Assembly: GCF_000723465.1 (NCBI RefSeq) | Contig: NZ_HF545617.1 | Location: 434,001 to 498,000 of the forward strand | Source of the DNA: Ruminococcus bicirculans (ex Wegman et al. 2014) | GTDB taxonomy: Bacteria; Bacillota; Clostridia; Oscillospirales; Ruminococcaceae | DNA length: 64,000 bases | Direction: 5' to 3' | In this document: piece after piece, positions 42,460 through 51,086 of the stretch | Numbering within the stretch: position 1 is the first letter of the stretch | How the letters are laid out: every line of letters starts with the position of its first letter | Notes under the pieces: generated by a model | Told to the model about the DNA's origin: nothing | What the model saw: the letters and a program-made list of their open reading frames with translations, nothing else | Database searches by the model: none | Position numbers and translations under genes: made by a program

Positions 42460-43579
42460 TCTTAACCGCCTTTGGTCTGCCTCTCTTCGGAACGTCAAAA
42501 CCGCATAATTTGTAAAGATTTTCAGACTGCATTTGCTGTTCAAATTCCTCATTGCTGAATTCGGGAGAGGTCATTGCTCTATGGTACAGTTCTTCTGCTT
42601 GTCGCAGAAGAACAGATTTTTGTTTTTCATCAATAACTTTTCTCTGATAGCTTCGCATAACCCTGTTAAGACAGCGCCGATATGACTGATATTTCGGATT
42701 ATCCGCATTTTCTTCCTTAATTCTGACCGTTCTGTAAGCCATCTGATTACAGGTAAACCTCGGATTTTCAGGCGCAGCCTTGTCGCAGTATCTTGTTTTG
42801 TAGCCTTTGGTCATAAGAAAGAATCGTCCGCAATGTTCACATCTGCGTATATGATGTCCTGCCATAAGACCTTTTAGAAAATCGACCTTTAAAAAGCTCT
42901 GCAATCTATCAACATGGTAGTATTCCGCAATTACATACTCTCCGCAGCCATCGGTTATTTCTTTGGGGATCATATTCATTTCAAGAAAATCAGCGCTTGT
43001 ATACGACATATATTCATTCATGATAGGATTTGCAATCATCTTGTACGCCATAGGATTTGTAAGAAAGTCATAGTAAGCGGCGGCAAAATTTTCGGGATCA
43101 AGCTTTTTAAGATGTGACAGAAAATCGTTCACAAAGTAATACATAGTCTTATTGAAATTAAAAATATCATCGATCACAGGCTTGTAAAGACTTGCGGTCT
43201 TGTAATAAAGCTCCCAGTTTTCGGAATTCATAATTGTGCCGTCCATATCAGTAAATCCTTTGAAAAATTCGACAGCATTCTGAGTATCAAGAACCTGAAA
43301 TATTTTATGTTTTTTCAAAGCCGTATCTATTTCGACCATCATGCTGTTCAGCCTGCCCCACTCCTTTTTTAAGGGCGGTATATATTCAACGGAATTATCC
43401 TTTTCAGCATTGATTTCATGGTTCATTATGTATTCCGCCGATCTATACTTATCATATATCTCTTCGAATTCGGAAGGAGGTATATTCATACATGATGCCG
43501 AAAGCTCGCCCAATAAAAAGTCCTGACCGTTGACCTCAATCATATTTCCTTTGACATAAAAACAAATATCGTTAAACAT
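42449..43579 (-). CDS. DUF6076 domain-containing protein
   Basis: 376 residues. The helical N-terminal two thirds have no recognised motif. The C-terminal part has RRCEHCGRFFLMTKGYKTRYCDK (about 250-272) followed by FTCNQ, a zinc-binding Cys set typical of DUF6076. Such genes accompany sigma-like genes in clostridial integrative elements; the function is unknown. Its promoter is at 43621-43649. Confidence 0.75.
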   Translation of the reverse strand: MFNDICFYVKGNMIEVNGQDFLLGELSASCMNIPPSEFEEIYDKYRSAEYIMNHEINAEKDNSVEYIPPLKKEWGRLNSMMVEIDTALKKHKIFQVLDTQNAVEFFKGFTDMDGTIMNSENWELYYKTASLYKPVIDDIFNFNKTMYYFVNDFLSHLKKLDPENFAAAYYDFLTNPMAYKMIANPIMNEYMSYTSADFLEMNMIPKEITDGCGEYVIAEYYHVDRLQSFLKVDFLKGLMAGHHIRRCEHCGRFFLMTKGYKTRYCDKAAPENPRFTCNQMAYRTVRIKEENADNPKYQSYRRCLNRVMRSYQRKVIDEKQKSVLLRQAEELYHRAMTSPEFSNEEFEQQMQSENLYKLCGFDVPKRGRPKAVKNDK

Positions 43580-43620
43580 AATTACACCTCAAGGCTGTCG
43601 TTTTTACAGTTTCCAAATTA

Positions 43621-43649
43621 AGTATATCATATTTTGCCGCAATATGCAA
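43621..43649 (-). promoter_or_regulatory. Promoter of the DUF6076-sigma operon
   Basis: Minus strand TTGCAT, 17 nt, TATACT, about 45 nt upstream of the start. Confidence 0.7.
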
Positions 43650-43715
43650 CTGAAAATGTCGTGTTGAATAAAAAAATAATGTTATGTGATTTTATTCATT
43701 TTCTGAATTTCCGCA

Positions 43716-43775
43716 TATAATAATATCAGAGGGTAAAAAACGCACCGCAGAAAACTAAATCTGCGGCGTTTTTTG
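43716..43775 (+). promoter_or_regulatory. -10 element followed at once by a terminator (leader of the ATPase gene)
   Basis: GCATATAAT (-10 at 43716-43721, weak -35) is followed after about 15 nt by a strong hairpin, CCGCAG / CTGCGG extended by AAAAACG / CGTTTTTT (43736-43775). A transcript started here would end within about 50 nt unless it is antiterminated; the ATPase gene starts 50 nt beyond. Confidence 0.55.
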
Positions 43776-43825
43776 TTTGCAGAACCGAGGTCAGCGGCTT
43801 TGCATATCAAAAGGAGGTCGATAAA

Positions 43826-45118
43826 ATGAAAGAATTAAAAATGTACAGCAGCGAGTATATTATGAATACTCCGATGAAACCGATCGAATATTGTGTTGAC
43901 GGTTTGATCTCGCAAGGATTGTTCGTCCTCGCAGGAGCACCGAAAGTCGGTAAATCGTGGCTGGCTCTCGATATGTGCCTGTCCATTGCAAAAGGAGAAA
44001 AGGTGCTTGGAAAAGAAACGTTATGCGGTCATGCGGTATATCTTGGCTTAGAGGATAGCCTGATACGTCTGCAAAACAGGTTGTATGAACTGACAGACGA
44101 GCCGTCCGACAATCTTCACTTTGCAATTATGGCGGAATCAATGTCAAACGGTCTGCCTGAACAAATTGAATACTGCAGGAAGCGGTTTGACGATTTGAAA
44201 ATTGTTGTGATAGATACATTACAAAAGGTGCGTAACGAATCGGAGTCAGGCTACAGTTCTGATTACAAAGAGTTGTCTGTGTTGAAATCTCTTGCAGATA
44301 AGCTTGGCGTAGCTATTGTTCTGGTTCATCACACACGAAAGTGTTCTGACAGCGACCCATTTAATATGATTTCGGGCAGTACAGGTTTGAGCGGTTGCGT
44401 TGACGGAAGTATGGTTCTGATTGAAAGTAAACGTGGAAGTCGTACAGCAAAGCTTCATTGTGTAGGTCGAGATATTGAAAATCAAGAGATCAATGTTGTG
44501 TTTGAAAGCAGCAGATGGAAAGTGTCTGATGAGATTAAAAATATCGAACCCGACTATTTTTCATTTGCTGTTCATGACTTTATGGTAACTCAGAAAACGT
44601 TCAAAGGCTCTGCTACTGAACTTGCTGAAAAGTTATCTGCTCTGCTGGACAAAGAAGTGTTTTCAAATCGTGTCAAAAAAGATTTAATTCAGCACGCTTA
44701 TGAATTGCTGAATTACGGAGTGACGTTTGAATCCAAACGCAGCAACGGACAGCGAATAATTATTCTGAATTACGATATGAAAAGTGACAGCAGTGACGGC
44801 AGAAATCTTATGCCGGAGGTGTGTGAAAACGCTGACCCTGCTGTCACTTGCGGTAACAGTGAAATGCTTGAAAAGCCTTTAAATACGTTGCTTGCGATTG
44901 ATGAGTACGAAGTTGAGGCAGAAAAATCCGCTGTCACTGTTTGTGATTCTGCCGACCCTGTTGATGACGTTACTGACCCTGCCGCTAATGAAGTTTATGA
45001 AATCGAGTTAATGAGCCTTGATGAAGTACTGCATATGTCTGCTAATAAAATAAGAAGTCAGCTTGCGAATAAGGGGATTGAAATTCCGCCGTTTGAAACG
45101 CAAAGAAAGGCAACGTAA
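43826..45118 (+). CDS. RecA-like AAA ATPase (RepA/AAA_25-type replication helicase)
   Basis: 430 residues. Walker A is GAPKVGKSW (about residue 37), Walker B is LKIVVIDTL (about 132), and VLVHHTRK with ISGSTGLSG follows as in RepA-type hexameric helicases. The C-terminal part is long, acidic and low in complexity. It probably acts in replication or mobilisation of element 1. AAAAGGAGG precedes the ATG. Confidence 0.8.
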   Translation: MKELKMYSSEYIMNTPMKPIEYCVDGLISQGLFVLAGAPKVGKSWLALDMCLSIAKGEKVLGKETLCGHAVYLGLEDSLIRLQNRLYELTDEPSDNLHFAIMAESMSNGLPEQIEYCRKRFDDLKIVVIDTLQKVRNESESGYSSDYKELSVLKSLADKLGVAIVLVHHTRKCSDSDPFNMISGSTGLSGCVDGSMVLIESKRGSRTAKLHCVGRDIENQEINVVFESSRWKVSDEIKNIEPDYFSFAVHDFMVTQKTFKGSATELAEKLSALLDKEVFSNRVKKDLIQHAYELLNYGVTFESKRSNGQRIIILNYDMKSDSSDGRNLMPEVCENADPAVTCGNSEMLEKPLNTLLAIDEYEVEAEKSAVTVCDSADPVDDVTDPAANEVYEIELMSLDEVLHMSANKIRSQLANKGIEIPPFETQRKAT

Positions 45119-45270
45119 GCCGATTTGCGTGGCTTGAATTTTTGTCGGGTAAGTCTAGCAGAAACAGCTTAAAAGCCGACACAGGCGATTTGTTAGCCGC
45201 TGTGGGCGATATGTGTGAGAGGTTTTAATTCTGATAATAAAAAGGCAGTTGTTAATCTGCACAAATACCA
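45119..45270. other. Non-coding start of the gap between the ATPase and the TnpW-like gene
   Basis: No gene or clear signal; the whole gap is 45119-45672, and its middle is the conserved block at 45271-45475. Confidence 0.4.
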
Positions 45271-45475
45271 GATATGCAGCAGTTAAAGCAAAGTAAAATA
45301 TTTCATTGCAAGTTAAAGTTTCGGGGTCGTAGCCCCCTAAACGTTCACAGCGGACGAGCAAAGCTCGCTGCAAAAATGCCGAAAACACGCAGTTTCAGCA
45401 AAATGATTGTGCATAATTTTTATGGGGTCATAAATTTGAGCTTTGAATGATTGAGGGGTCGTAAGTGCAGAAGAC
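45271..45475. repeat. Conserved non-coding block, copy in element 1
   Basis: About 200 bp that recur in inverted orientation at 50737-50932 in element 2. Shared landmarks: GATATGCAG, AAGTTAAAG, CGGGGTCGTA, CACAGCGGAC, ACGCAGTTTCAGCAAAAT, GCATAATTTTTATGGGGTCA and GGGGTCGTAAGT. It has no reading frame and lies upstream of a small gene and the recombinase in both elements. Confidence 0.75.
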
Positions 45476-45672
45476 TGCACAAAATCGGCATATTTTCAGG
45501 CGTTGTAATTGGAAAATGTGAATTTACGACAAGAAAAAAGCTGTATATTAAAAAACAGTTAAGATGGTGCGTAACTAATTAGCACCATCAAAATTTAAAT
45601 ATGAAAGGACTGAACTGATTTGTTTATACGAAAATTAACAATCGACGTAATGAAACGGAGCGTGATAAGCGA

Positions 45673-45942
45673 ATGGCAGAAGAAAAGACTAAAAGATACA
45701 GCCTTGATAAACCTCTGTGTCAGGACAACACAGAGGTGCAGTCGGCTGAATATACCGATCACTACATCAACGGTGTGACCTATCGTGTGTGGTCTGCATT
45801 TGAGGGTAAAACCAATGTAGCTGATAGTCTCAGCAGACTAATGTTTCGCAAACTGGAATCAGGCGAACAGGTCGGAGAGGTAGTCGATGAATTTCAAAAA
45901 GGAATAGAGCGTATCAATAACAGCTCCTTAGTAACAATGTAA
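45673..45942 (+). CDS. Small TnpW-like protein of the element
   Basis: 89 residues. HYINGVTYRVWSAFEGKTNVADSLSRLMFRKLE resembles the core of the transposon-encoded TnpW family, which sits before serine recombinase genes in Tn4451-like elements. The resemblance is short and partial. The function of TnpW is unknown; the position 150 nt before the recombinase supports the call. Confidence 0.5.
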   Translation: MAEEKTKRYSLDKPLCQDNTEVQSAEYTDHYINGVTYRVWSAFEGKTNVADSLSRLMFRKLESGEQVGEVVDEFQKGIERINNSSLVTM

Positions 45943-46088
45943 AATTTCAATAATCGGACTTAGCAACATTCAACAAATATTTTTACAGACAGCGGATTTT
46001 ACTGGCATTTACAGCATAGTTGTGATATACTTGTGGAGCGGAAGATACCGCAAGGCTTATTAAATCCGCTGCTGAGAAAGGAGTTACT

Positions 46089-47726
46089 ATGAAAAAACAG
46101 CAGCATTACAAGGCAGCACTTTATTGCAGACTTTCGGTTGATGACGGAAACTTTGGAGGAAGTGTTTCTATCGAAACTCAGAAAATTCTGCTTGAGCAGT
46201 ACTGCAAAGATCATAAAATTACAGACTACAAATTCTATTGTGATGACGGTTGCAGCGGAACGAACTTTGACAGACCGTCCTTCAAAAAAATGCTTTCGGA
46301 CATTGATGAGGGCAAAATCAATCTTGTTATCGTCAAAGACCTTTCTCGGTTTGGACGAAATTATGTCGAGGCAGGTATGTATGTTCAACGGTTTACCGAC
46401 AGCAATATCCGATTTATTGCGGCGGACGATAACTATGATTCTCTTGTGAACAGCGACGATTTGCTGTTCCCGATAAAGAATGTAGTCAACGAAATGTACG
46501 CTCGTGACGTTTCAAAAAAGACCAAAGCGGCGAAAAAAGCTAAGGCGAGGGACGGACAGTTTATCGGATCAAAAGCTCCGTTCGGCTACAAGATAGACCC
46601 AAATGACCGTCATCATTTAATCGTGGACGAGCCTGCCGCACAGGTTGTTAAAAGAATTTTCAGACTTGCATCAGAGGGTGTTGGCTACAACAAAATGGCA
46701 AAAATATTTAGAGAAGAAAAGGTACTAACTCCCATTGCCTACTTCAACCTCAACAATCCGGATTACTTCAAATCGGATTACTGGCGCAAGGAATTTGACT
46801 GGCACGTTACTTCAATCCGCGCGATACTCAACAATGAAGTCTATCTAGGCAAGCTTGTTTACGGCAAGCAGAGAAACAAATCCATGAAAAGTAAAGAAAA
46901 GGTACGCAATCCTAAAGAGGATTGGATCGTGGTTGAAAACTGCCACGAGCCTATCATTACGCAGGAACTGTGGGATACGGTACACAAAATTCTGAATGCC
47001 AAGCACCGTCCTGCAAAGGCGGGAGAGGTTCAGATGTTTGCCGGACTTCTCTACTGTTCGGATTGCGGTCATTGCCTGACTTACTCGCAGAAACAGCGTA
47101 AAGACGGCAGTTATCACGGAGCGTACTCCTGTTGGATGTACAAAACTCACGGCAAAGAATACTGCGCTTCGCACTACATTACGTTTGATACAATTTACGA
47201 GCTTGTACTGATCGACATTCAGCGTAACTTGTTTCAGTACCGCAAAAATACGGATAAATTCAAGTCGATTTTAAGTCGGAAATATCAGTCTGATTCACAA
47301 AAGCAAGCGGAACAAATCACACTCGAATATGAGCAAAAGCAAAAACGCTGTGAGGAACTGGATAAGATTATCAGCCGACTTTATGAGGACAATGTTCTTG
47401 GGAGGATAGGCGATGAGAGATATGAGTCTATGTCGCAGAGTTACGAGTTGGAACAGGTGGAAATCAAAAAGGCGTTACCTATTCTCAAATCGAAAATTGA
47501 CGAGTTGAAAAGACAATCAGATTGTGCGGATAACTTTATTAACGTTATAAAAAAATACACCATAATCGACAAGTTGGATGCCGCAATACTAAATGAGCTG
47601 ATAGACAAAATTGTTGTTCATCACAAAGAACAAGCTGAGGACGGAAGAACATTTCAGCAGATTGAGATTTATTACAGATTTGTCGGAAAACTCGGCACGG
47701 AGAATGAATTATCCAAGGCGGCATAA
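46089..47726 (+). CDS. Large serine recombinase of element 1 (TnpX-like)
   Basis: 545 residues. Resolvase domain with the catalytic serine S16 in YCRLSVDD and DLSRFGRNYVEAG; recombinase domain (about 165-300); zinc ribbon CSDCGHCLTYSQ ... YSCWMYKTHGKEYC; coiled coil (about 405-470); C-terminal DUF4368-type end. It would catalyse integration into and excision from the tRNA-Thr site. The stop lies 70 bp from attR, the usual arrangement. AGAAAGGAG precedes the ATG. Confidence 0.93.
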   Translation: MKKQQHYKAALYCRLSVDDGNFGGSVSIETQKILLEQYCKDHKITDYKFYCDDGCSGTNFDRPSFKKMLSDIDEGKINLVIVKDLSRFGRNYVEAGMYVQRFTDSNIRFIAADDNYDSLVNSDDLLFPIKNVVNEMYARDVSKKTKAAKKAKARDGQFIGSKAPFGYKIDPNDRHHLIVDEPAAQVVKRIFRLASEGVGYNKMAKIFREEKVLTPIAYFNLNNPDYFKSDYWRKEFDWHVTSIRAILNNEVYLGKLVYGKQRNKSMKSKEKVRNPKEDWIVVENCHEPIITQELWDTVHKILNAKHRPAKAGEVQMFAGLLYCSDCGHCLTYSQKQRKDGSYHGAYSCWMYKTHGKEYCASHYITFDTIYELVLIDIQRNLFQYRKNTDKFKSILSRKYQSDSQKQAEQITLEYEQKQKRCEELDKIISRLYEDNVLGRIGDERYESMSQSYELEQVEIKKALPILKSKIDELKRQSDCADNFINVIKKYTIIDKLDAAILNELIDKIVVHHKEQAEDGRTFQQIEIYYRFVGKLGTENELSKAA

Positions 47727-47795
47727 CCGTGCAAATACAGCGGTTACACACGAAAAATCAAAATACGATATGACGTCGCTTTATCGACAGCCCAT

Positions 47796-47827
47796 GGTCG
47801 TCGGTTCGAGTCCGACTATCAGCTCCA
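47796..47827 (+). pseudogene. 3' part of the split tRNA-Thr gene (attR)
   Basis: Variable-loop end, T-arm GTCGG-TTCGAGT-CCGAC, acceptor TATCAGC, discriminator T and CCA. The acceptor pairs perfectly with GCTGATA at 34991, so both parts come from one gene. Confidence 0.88.
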
Positions 47828-47849
47828 TCGCAGCGTGGTCTGCAGTTTG

Positions 47850-47884
47850 CCCTCCGATTCATTTGTATGGGTCGGAGGGTTTTG
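47850..47884 (+). terminator. Original terminator of the tRNA-Thr operon
   Basis: CCCTCCGA / TCGGAGGG stem followed by TTTTG, just after the tRNA 3' part. Confidence 0.8.
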
Positions 47885-47933
47885 TTATGTTGGCAGTGTA
47901 GGACATGGGGCAATGGCTGATATAATAGTACAG

Positions 47934-47973
47934 AAAAAAGGACTGCTGCTGTCAGGCGGCGGTCCTTTTTGGT
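47934..47973. terminator. spoVT terminator
   Basis: AAAAAGGAC / GTCCTTTTT stem with inner GC pairing, directly downstream of the minus-strand spoVT stop. Confidence 0.8.
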
Positions 47974-47974
47974 A

Positions 47975-48430
47975 TTATTCTTCGATTTGTTTTCCCAAGA
48001 ACATGGCGGCGGCTTTGGCGAGCATGGATTGTTTATCGGTACAAAGCTCGGTATCGTCGGTAGCCATGAATGCCACTGCGCCTGTTATATCGCCGTTTGT
48101 GAGGATAGGGGCGATGGTGAGGGCGTGGGTGGTGATACCCTCGACGGCTCTAAGCGGCTCGGCTGTGGTATCGGTATAGTCAAAGGTTTTGCGGTTTTCC
48201 AAAAGCTCCTCCAGAGCAGGGGAGAGGCGGCGCTGTGAATACTCTTTTTTCGGCACGCCTGACACTGCCACGACGTGGTCCTTATCGAACACCACGGCAG
48301 GCGCTCCCCCAAGCTTTGAGATGACTTCCGCTGCCTGAGCTGCGCCCTCGGACATTTCGTTTATGGCAGAATATTTTTTGAAGATGACCTCGCCGTCGGG
48401 ATTGGTGTAGATCTCGAGGGGGTCGCCGTT
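47975..48430 (-). pseudogene. spoVT: 3' part of spoVT (GAF domain), separated from its start by element 2
   Basis: From GDPLEIYTNPDGEVIFKKYS to the stop the sequence follows SpoVT: end of the AbrB-type DNA-binding domain, then the GAF domain (VVFDKDHVVAVSGVPKKEY ... TIAPILTNGDITGAVAF). The first 30 or so codons of spoVT are missing and replaced by recombinase coding sequence in frame. SpoVT controls late sporulation genes with sigma-G. Confidence 0.85.
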
Positions 48431-50170
48431 ACTGATAACGTTGACACTAAGATTCCTGCCTCTGCTGTCCGTTACAGCAGCTGCAAGCTGTCCGGCTGAC
48501 TTTCCGATCTTAGTGCCTTGATTAAAATTTTCGGCTGATCCATCTGCTCCGACTGTCACAAGCTGCTGCTCTGTAAGCGTGCCGTATTTCAGCAAACAGT
48601 CGATATCCGCTTTGAGATGAATTTCAATTCTGTTTTCAAAGACCACTATCTTGTCAATTATAAAATTCAGGTCGTTCTTGTCAAGAGCGGGCTTGTTAAT
48701 GATGTCATCGAAAATCTCCAGCACGGTTCTGGCGGTGCGGTTCACTCTGACAACGGTGTTGTGCTTGTCGACTGCAAGCTGCATCTGATTTTTCAGTCCC
48801 TCGATACGCAGAGTAAGCTCGTCTATCATCTCGGTGTAGGTCTCCTCGATTATCTCCGCACGGTCGGGGTGTTTCATAACATCCCTCGCCTGCTGTCGGG
48901 TGAGCATTTTCATTTCCGCCTTTGCGTCCTCTATCTGCCCCTTAATCACGTCAACGGTGGACTGACTGCTTTTCGTTTCATGCTGTTCTTTAGCAATGGA
49001 CTCCTGCAAGCGTTCGATCATCTCTGTGGAGTTGTCACGCACCTTTTTGATATAGCTTTTCAGCAGATCGTCCAGCATATCAACTCTGGTATGGTGCGAG
49101 GTACAGCCTTTTGTTCCTCGCTTGTGGTAGGTTCCGCAGGTGTAGGCAGGAGCAAGATCGTTACGGCTCATTGCGAACATGGGTGAGCCGCAGTCTCCGC
49201 AGAAAAGATAGCCCGAGTACACATTGTCGTACTTTTTCACTCCCCGATAGTGAGAGGTCGTACGCTTCTTCAGCTGCTCCTGAGCCAGAGCGAACACCTT
49301 GTAATCGACGATAGGAGTGTGATTATTTTCAAATACTATGTGGTCTGTTTCGTCCTGCTTGACCTCCCCGCCGTTTATCTTCTTACGCCTGTACTTGCCC
49401 TGACGGAGCGTGCCGATATAAAAATCGTTCTGCAATATCTCGCTGACGGTGATGATACTCCACGTCTGCTTTACCTCACGCTTGCACTCCTCGCCTTTAG
49501 CCTCCCTGCGCATTTTTTCGCACATTCTAGGCGTGGGAATATGCTTGTCCGTAAGATAGTTGGCAATTTTTTTGTATCCCCAGCCGCTGTTGTACCTGTC
49601 AAAAATATCTCGGACAACCTCCGCCGCAGGTTCGTCAACCTCGAACTGCATGGTCTTGTTGTTTATCATAACGTAGCCGTAGGGCACAGCGCATATCCAC
49701 TTGCCCTCCTCCTGACGGCGTTTGATGACCGATTTGACCTTTTTGGACGTATCGGTAACAGGCATTTCATTGATAAGAAAGCGGAACTGAATTGCCGTCC
49801 AGTCGTCATAGGTAGGATAATCAATGTTATCGCCAATCGAGATAATCCTCATTCCTGCGTCACGCAGATCTTCCAATTCCACCAGTCCCTTGCTGTTTCG
49901 TCGGGAAAATCTGGAGAAGTCCTTGATGATCAGAATATCGTACTCTAATCGAAGCATTTTCTTTCGCAGCTCCTGATAGCCCTCACGCTGTTCAAACGTA
50001 TATCCCGATCGGTCACGGTCCTCATAGAAATCAAGCGTGCTGTCTGGAAACTTGCGTTTCACAAAGTCGGCTATGATAGCTTTTTGGTTTTCTATCGAGG
50101 TGTTGTCTCTGTCCATTTCCTCGTCGACAGAAATTCGGCAATAGCCTGCTATGCTGTACTTTATGCTCAT
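47975..50170 (-). CDS. Large serine recombinase of element 2, fused in frame to the SpoVT C-terminal domain
   Basis: 731 residues. Resolvase domain with catalytic S14 in YCRISVDEE, recombinase domain, zinc ribbon CGDCGSPMFAM ... YTCGTYHKRGTKGCTSH, long coiled coil (about 375-490) and the usual recombinase end near residue 545. A short linker follows, and from about residue 580 the chain is SpoVT. Integration into the early codons of spoVT explains the fusion: the recombinase gene lacks its own stop and borrows that of spoVT. Whether the SpoVT tail is needed or tolerated is not known. Its promoter is at 50269-50297. Confidence 0.88.
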   Translation of the reverse strand: MSIKYSIAGYCRISVDEEMDRDNTSIENQKAIIADFVKRKFPDSTLDFYEDRDRSGYTFEQREGYQELRKKMLRLEYDILIIKDFSRFSRRNSKGLVELEDLRDAGMRIISIGDNIDYPTYDDWTAIQFRFLINEMPVTDTSKKVKSVIKRRQEEGKWICAVPYGYVMINNKTMQFEVDEPAAEVVRDIFDRYNSGWGYKKIANYLTDKHIPTPRMCEKMRREAKGEECKREVKQTWSIITVSEILQNDFYIGTLRQGKYRRKKINGGEVKQDETDHIVFENNHTPIVDYKVFALAQEQLKKRTTSHYRGVKKYDNVYSGYLFCGDCGSPMFAMSRNDLAPAYTCGTYHKRGTKGCTSHHTRVDMLDDLLKSYIKKVRDNSTEMIERLQESIAKEQHETKSSQSTVDVIKGQIEDAKAEMKMLTRQQARDVMKHPDRAEIIEETYTEMIDELTLRIEGLKNQMQLAVDKHNTVVRVNRTARTVLEIFDDIINKPALDKNDLNFIIDKIVVFENRIEIHLKADIDCLLKYGTLTEQQLVTVGADGSAENFNQGTKIGKSAGQLAAAVTDSRGRNLSVNVISNGDPLEIYTNPDGEVIFKKYSAINEMSEGAAQAAEVISKLGGAPAVVFDKDHVVAVSGVPKKEYSQRRLSPALEELLENRKTFDYTDTTAEPLRAVEGITTHALTIAPILTNGDITGAVAFMATDDTELCTDKQSMLAKAAAMFLGKQIEE

Positions 50171-50268
50171 TGTTTCACCCTTTCAATGTTGATTATTTTT
50201 TCGGTTCGGTTTTACCTTTGCGAATACTTACAATGTTGTCAGAAATATTCGTTTTAATTTATATCAAT

Positions 50269-50297
50269 ATTGTATCATATATCTTTCAGAATTGCAA
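50269..50297 (-). promoter_or_regulatory. Promoter of the element 2 recombinase
   Basis: Minus strand TTGCAA, 17 nt, TACAAT, about 100 nt upstream of the start. Confidence 0.65.
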
Positions 50298-50400
50298 TAG
50301 GCAAAGGCAATAAATATCCGAGTGAAGATTTTATGACTTTGCCGCAATTTATGTTTTTTTACGTCAGTTATGTACGGTGCGCCTGATTGCGCACCACAAA

Positions 50401-50607
50401 TCATAGGCAGAGGTTGTGCTCTATCAATCCCTCCGTGCAGTCAAACAAGTCGTTGTCCCCCGACATAAATACGGCAACCTTGTATTTTTTATCGCTGTAC
50501 TTGTCTGCAGTATTCTGCACGAATTCGCTGATACTATCGTCCTCCTGCTCCTGATTTGTCAGCCAGATCTCTACGATCCGCTTATTTTCACTGACGTTAA
50601 TTTCCAA
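50401..50607 (-). CDS. Small conserved mobile-element protein
   Basis: 68 residues from a TTG at 50607, chosen because AAGGAG lies 9 nt upstream; an ATG eight codons earlier (50631) encodes that ribosome site itself. The start (L/M)EINVSENKRIVEIWLTN and the middle KKYKVAVFMSGDNDLFD fit a small family seen in clostridial integrative elements (from memory, function unknown). It occupies the same place before the recombinase as the TnpW-like gene does in element 1. Confidence 0.65.
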   Translation of the reverse strand: MEINVSENKRIVEIWLTNQEQEDDSISEFVQNTADKYSDKKYKVAVFMSGDNDLFDCTEGLIEHNLCL

Positions 50608-50736
50608 TAGGCAACACTCCTTTTGATTCATTTTTGACTTTGGGATTTAAGTTATTCAATTTTGAAAAATGCGGCAATGTCCTTTGATTTTCTGTTACGA
50701 CTCCTGAAATCACACCGATTTTACGTGATTTTCAGT

Positions 50737-50932
50737 ACTTACGACCCCTGAATTCTTCAAACCTCGAATTTATGACCCCATAAAAATTATGCACAACAAT
50801 TTTGCTGAAACTGCGTATTTTCGGCACTTTTGCGGTCAGCTTTGCTGTCCGCTGTGACTGCATCGGGGGCTTACGACCCCGATGCTTTAACTTGCTTTAC
50901 AATATTTCGATTTGCTTTAACCTCTGCATATC
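50737..50932. repeat. Conserved non-coding block, copy in element 2 (inverted relative to element 1)
   Basis: Reverse complement counterpart of 45271-45475, with the same landmarks in the same order. The rest of the 50632-51086 gap shows no gene. Confidence 0.75.
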
Positions 50933-51086
50933 GGTGATCGTGCAATACTGACAGGAGCAATTTTTACCGGACTTTCATTCTCTCATCAGAAATCACCGTT
51001 AACCGCCTCGGACGTCGCACACATTCGGCGTGTATGGGCTTTAACCAACATAGGTGGGGCAAGGATACCGCCGAGAATCGGCAGGC

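Larger units (their letters stand above)
35143..47801. mobile_element. Element 1: 12.65-kb integrative element in tRNA-Thr, carrying a restriction-modification operon
   Basis: GGTCGT at 35143-35148 and 47796-47801 mark the two junctions. Just inside them GATAAAGCGAC (35157-35167) and GTCGCTTTATC (47775-47785) are inverted, so the circular form would have a palindromic attP (17 of 19 arm positions match), as expected for a large serine recombinase. A recombinase gene ends 70 bp from the right end. Contents: tRNA-Thr(CGT), DUF1848, methyltransferase-like, R-M pair, sigma-like genes, DUF6076, ATPase, recombinase. Confidence 0.82.

Noticed and set aside
49250-49948. 232-residue open frame opposite the element 2 recombinase
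   Set aside because: Antisense to conserved recombinase coding sequence.
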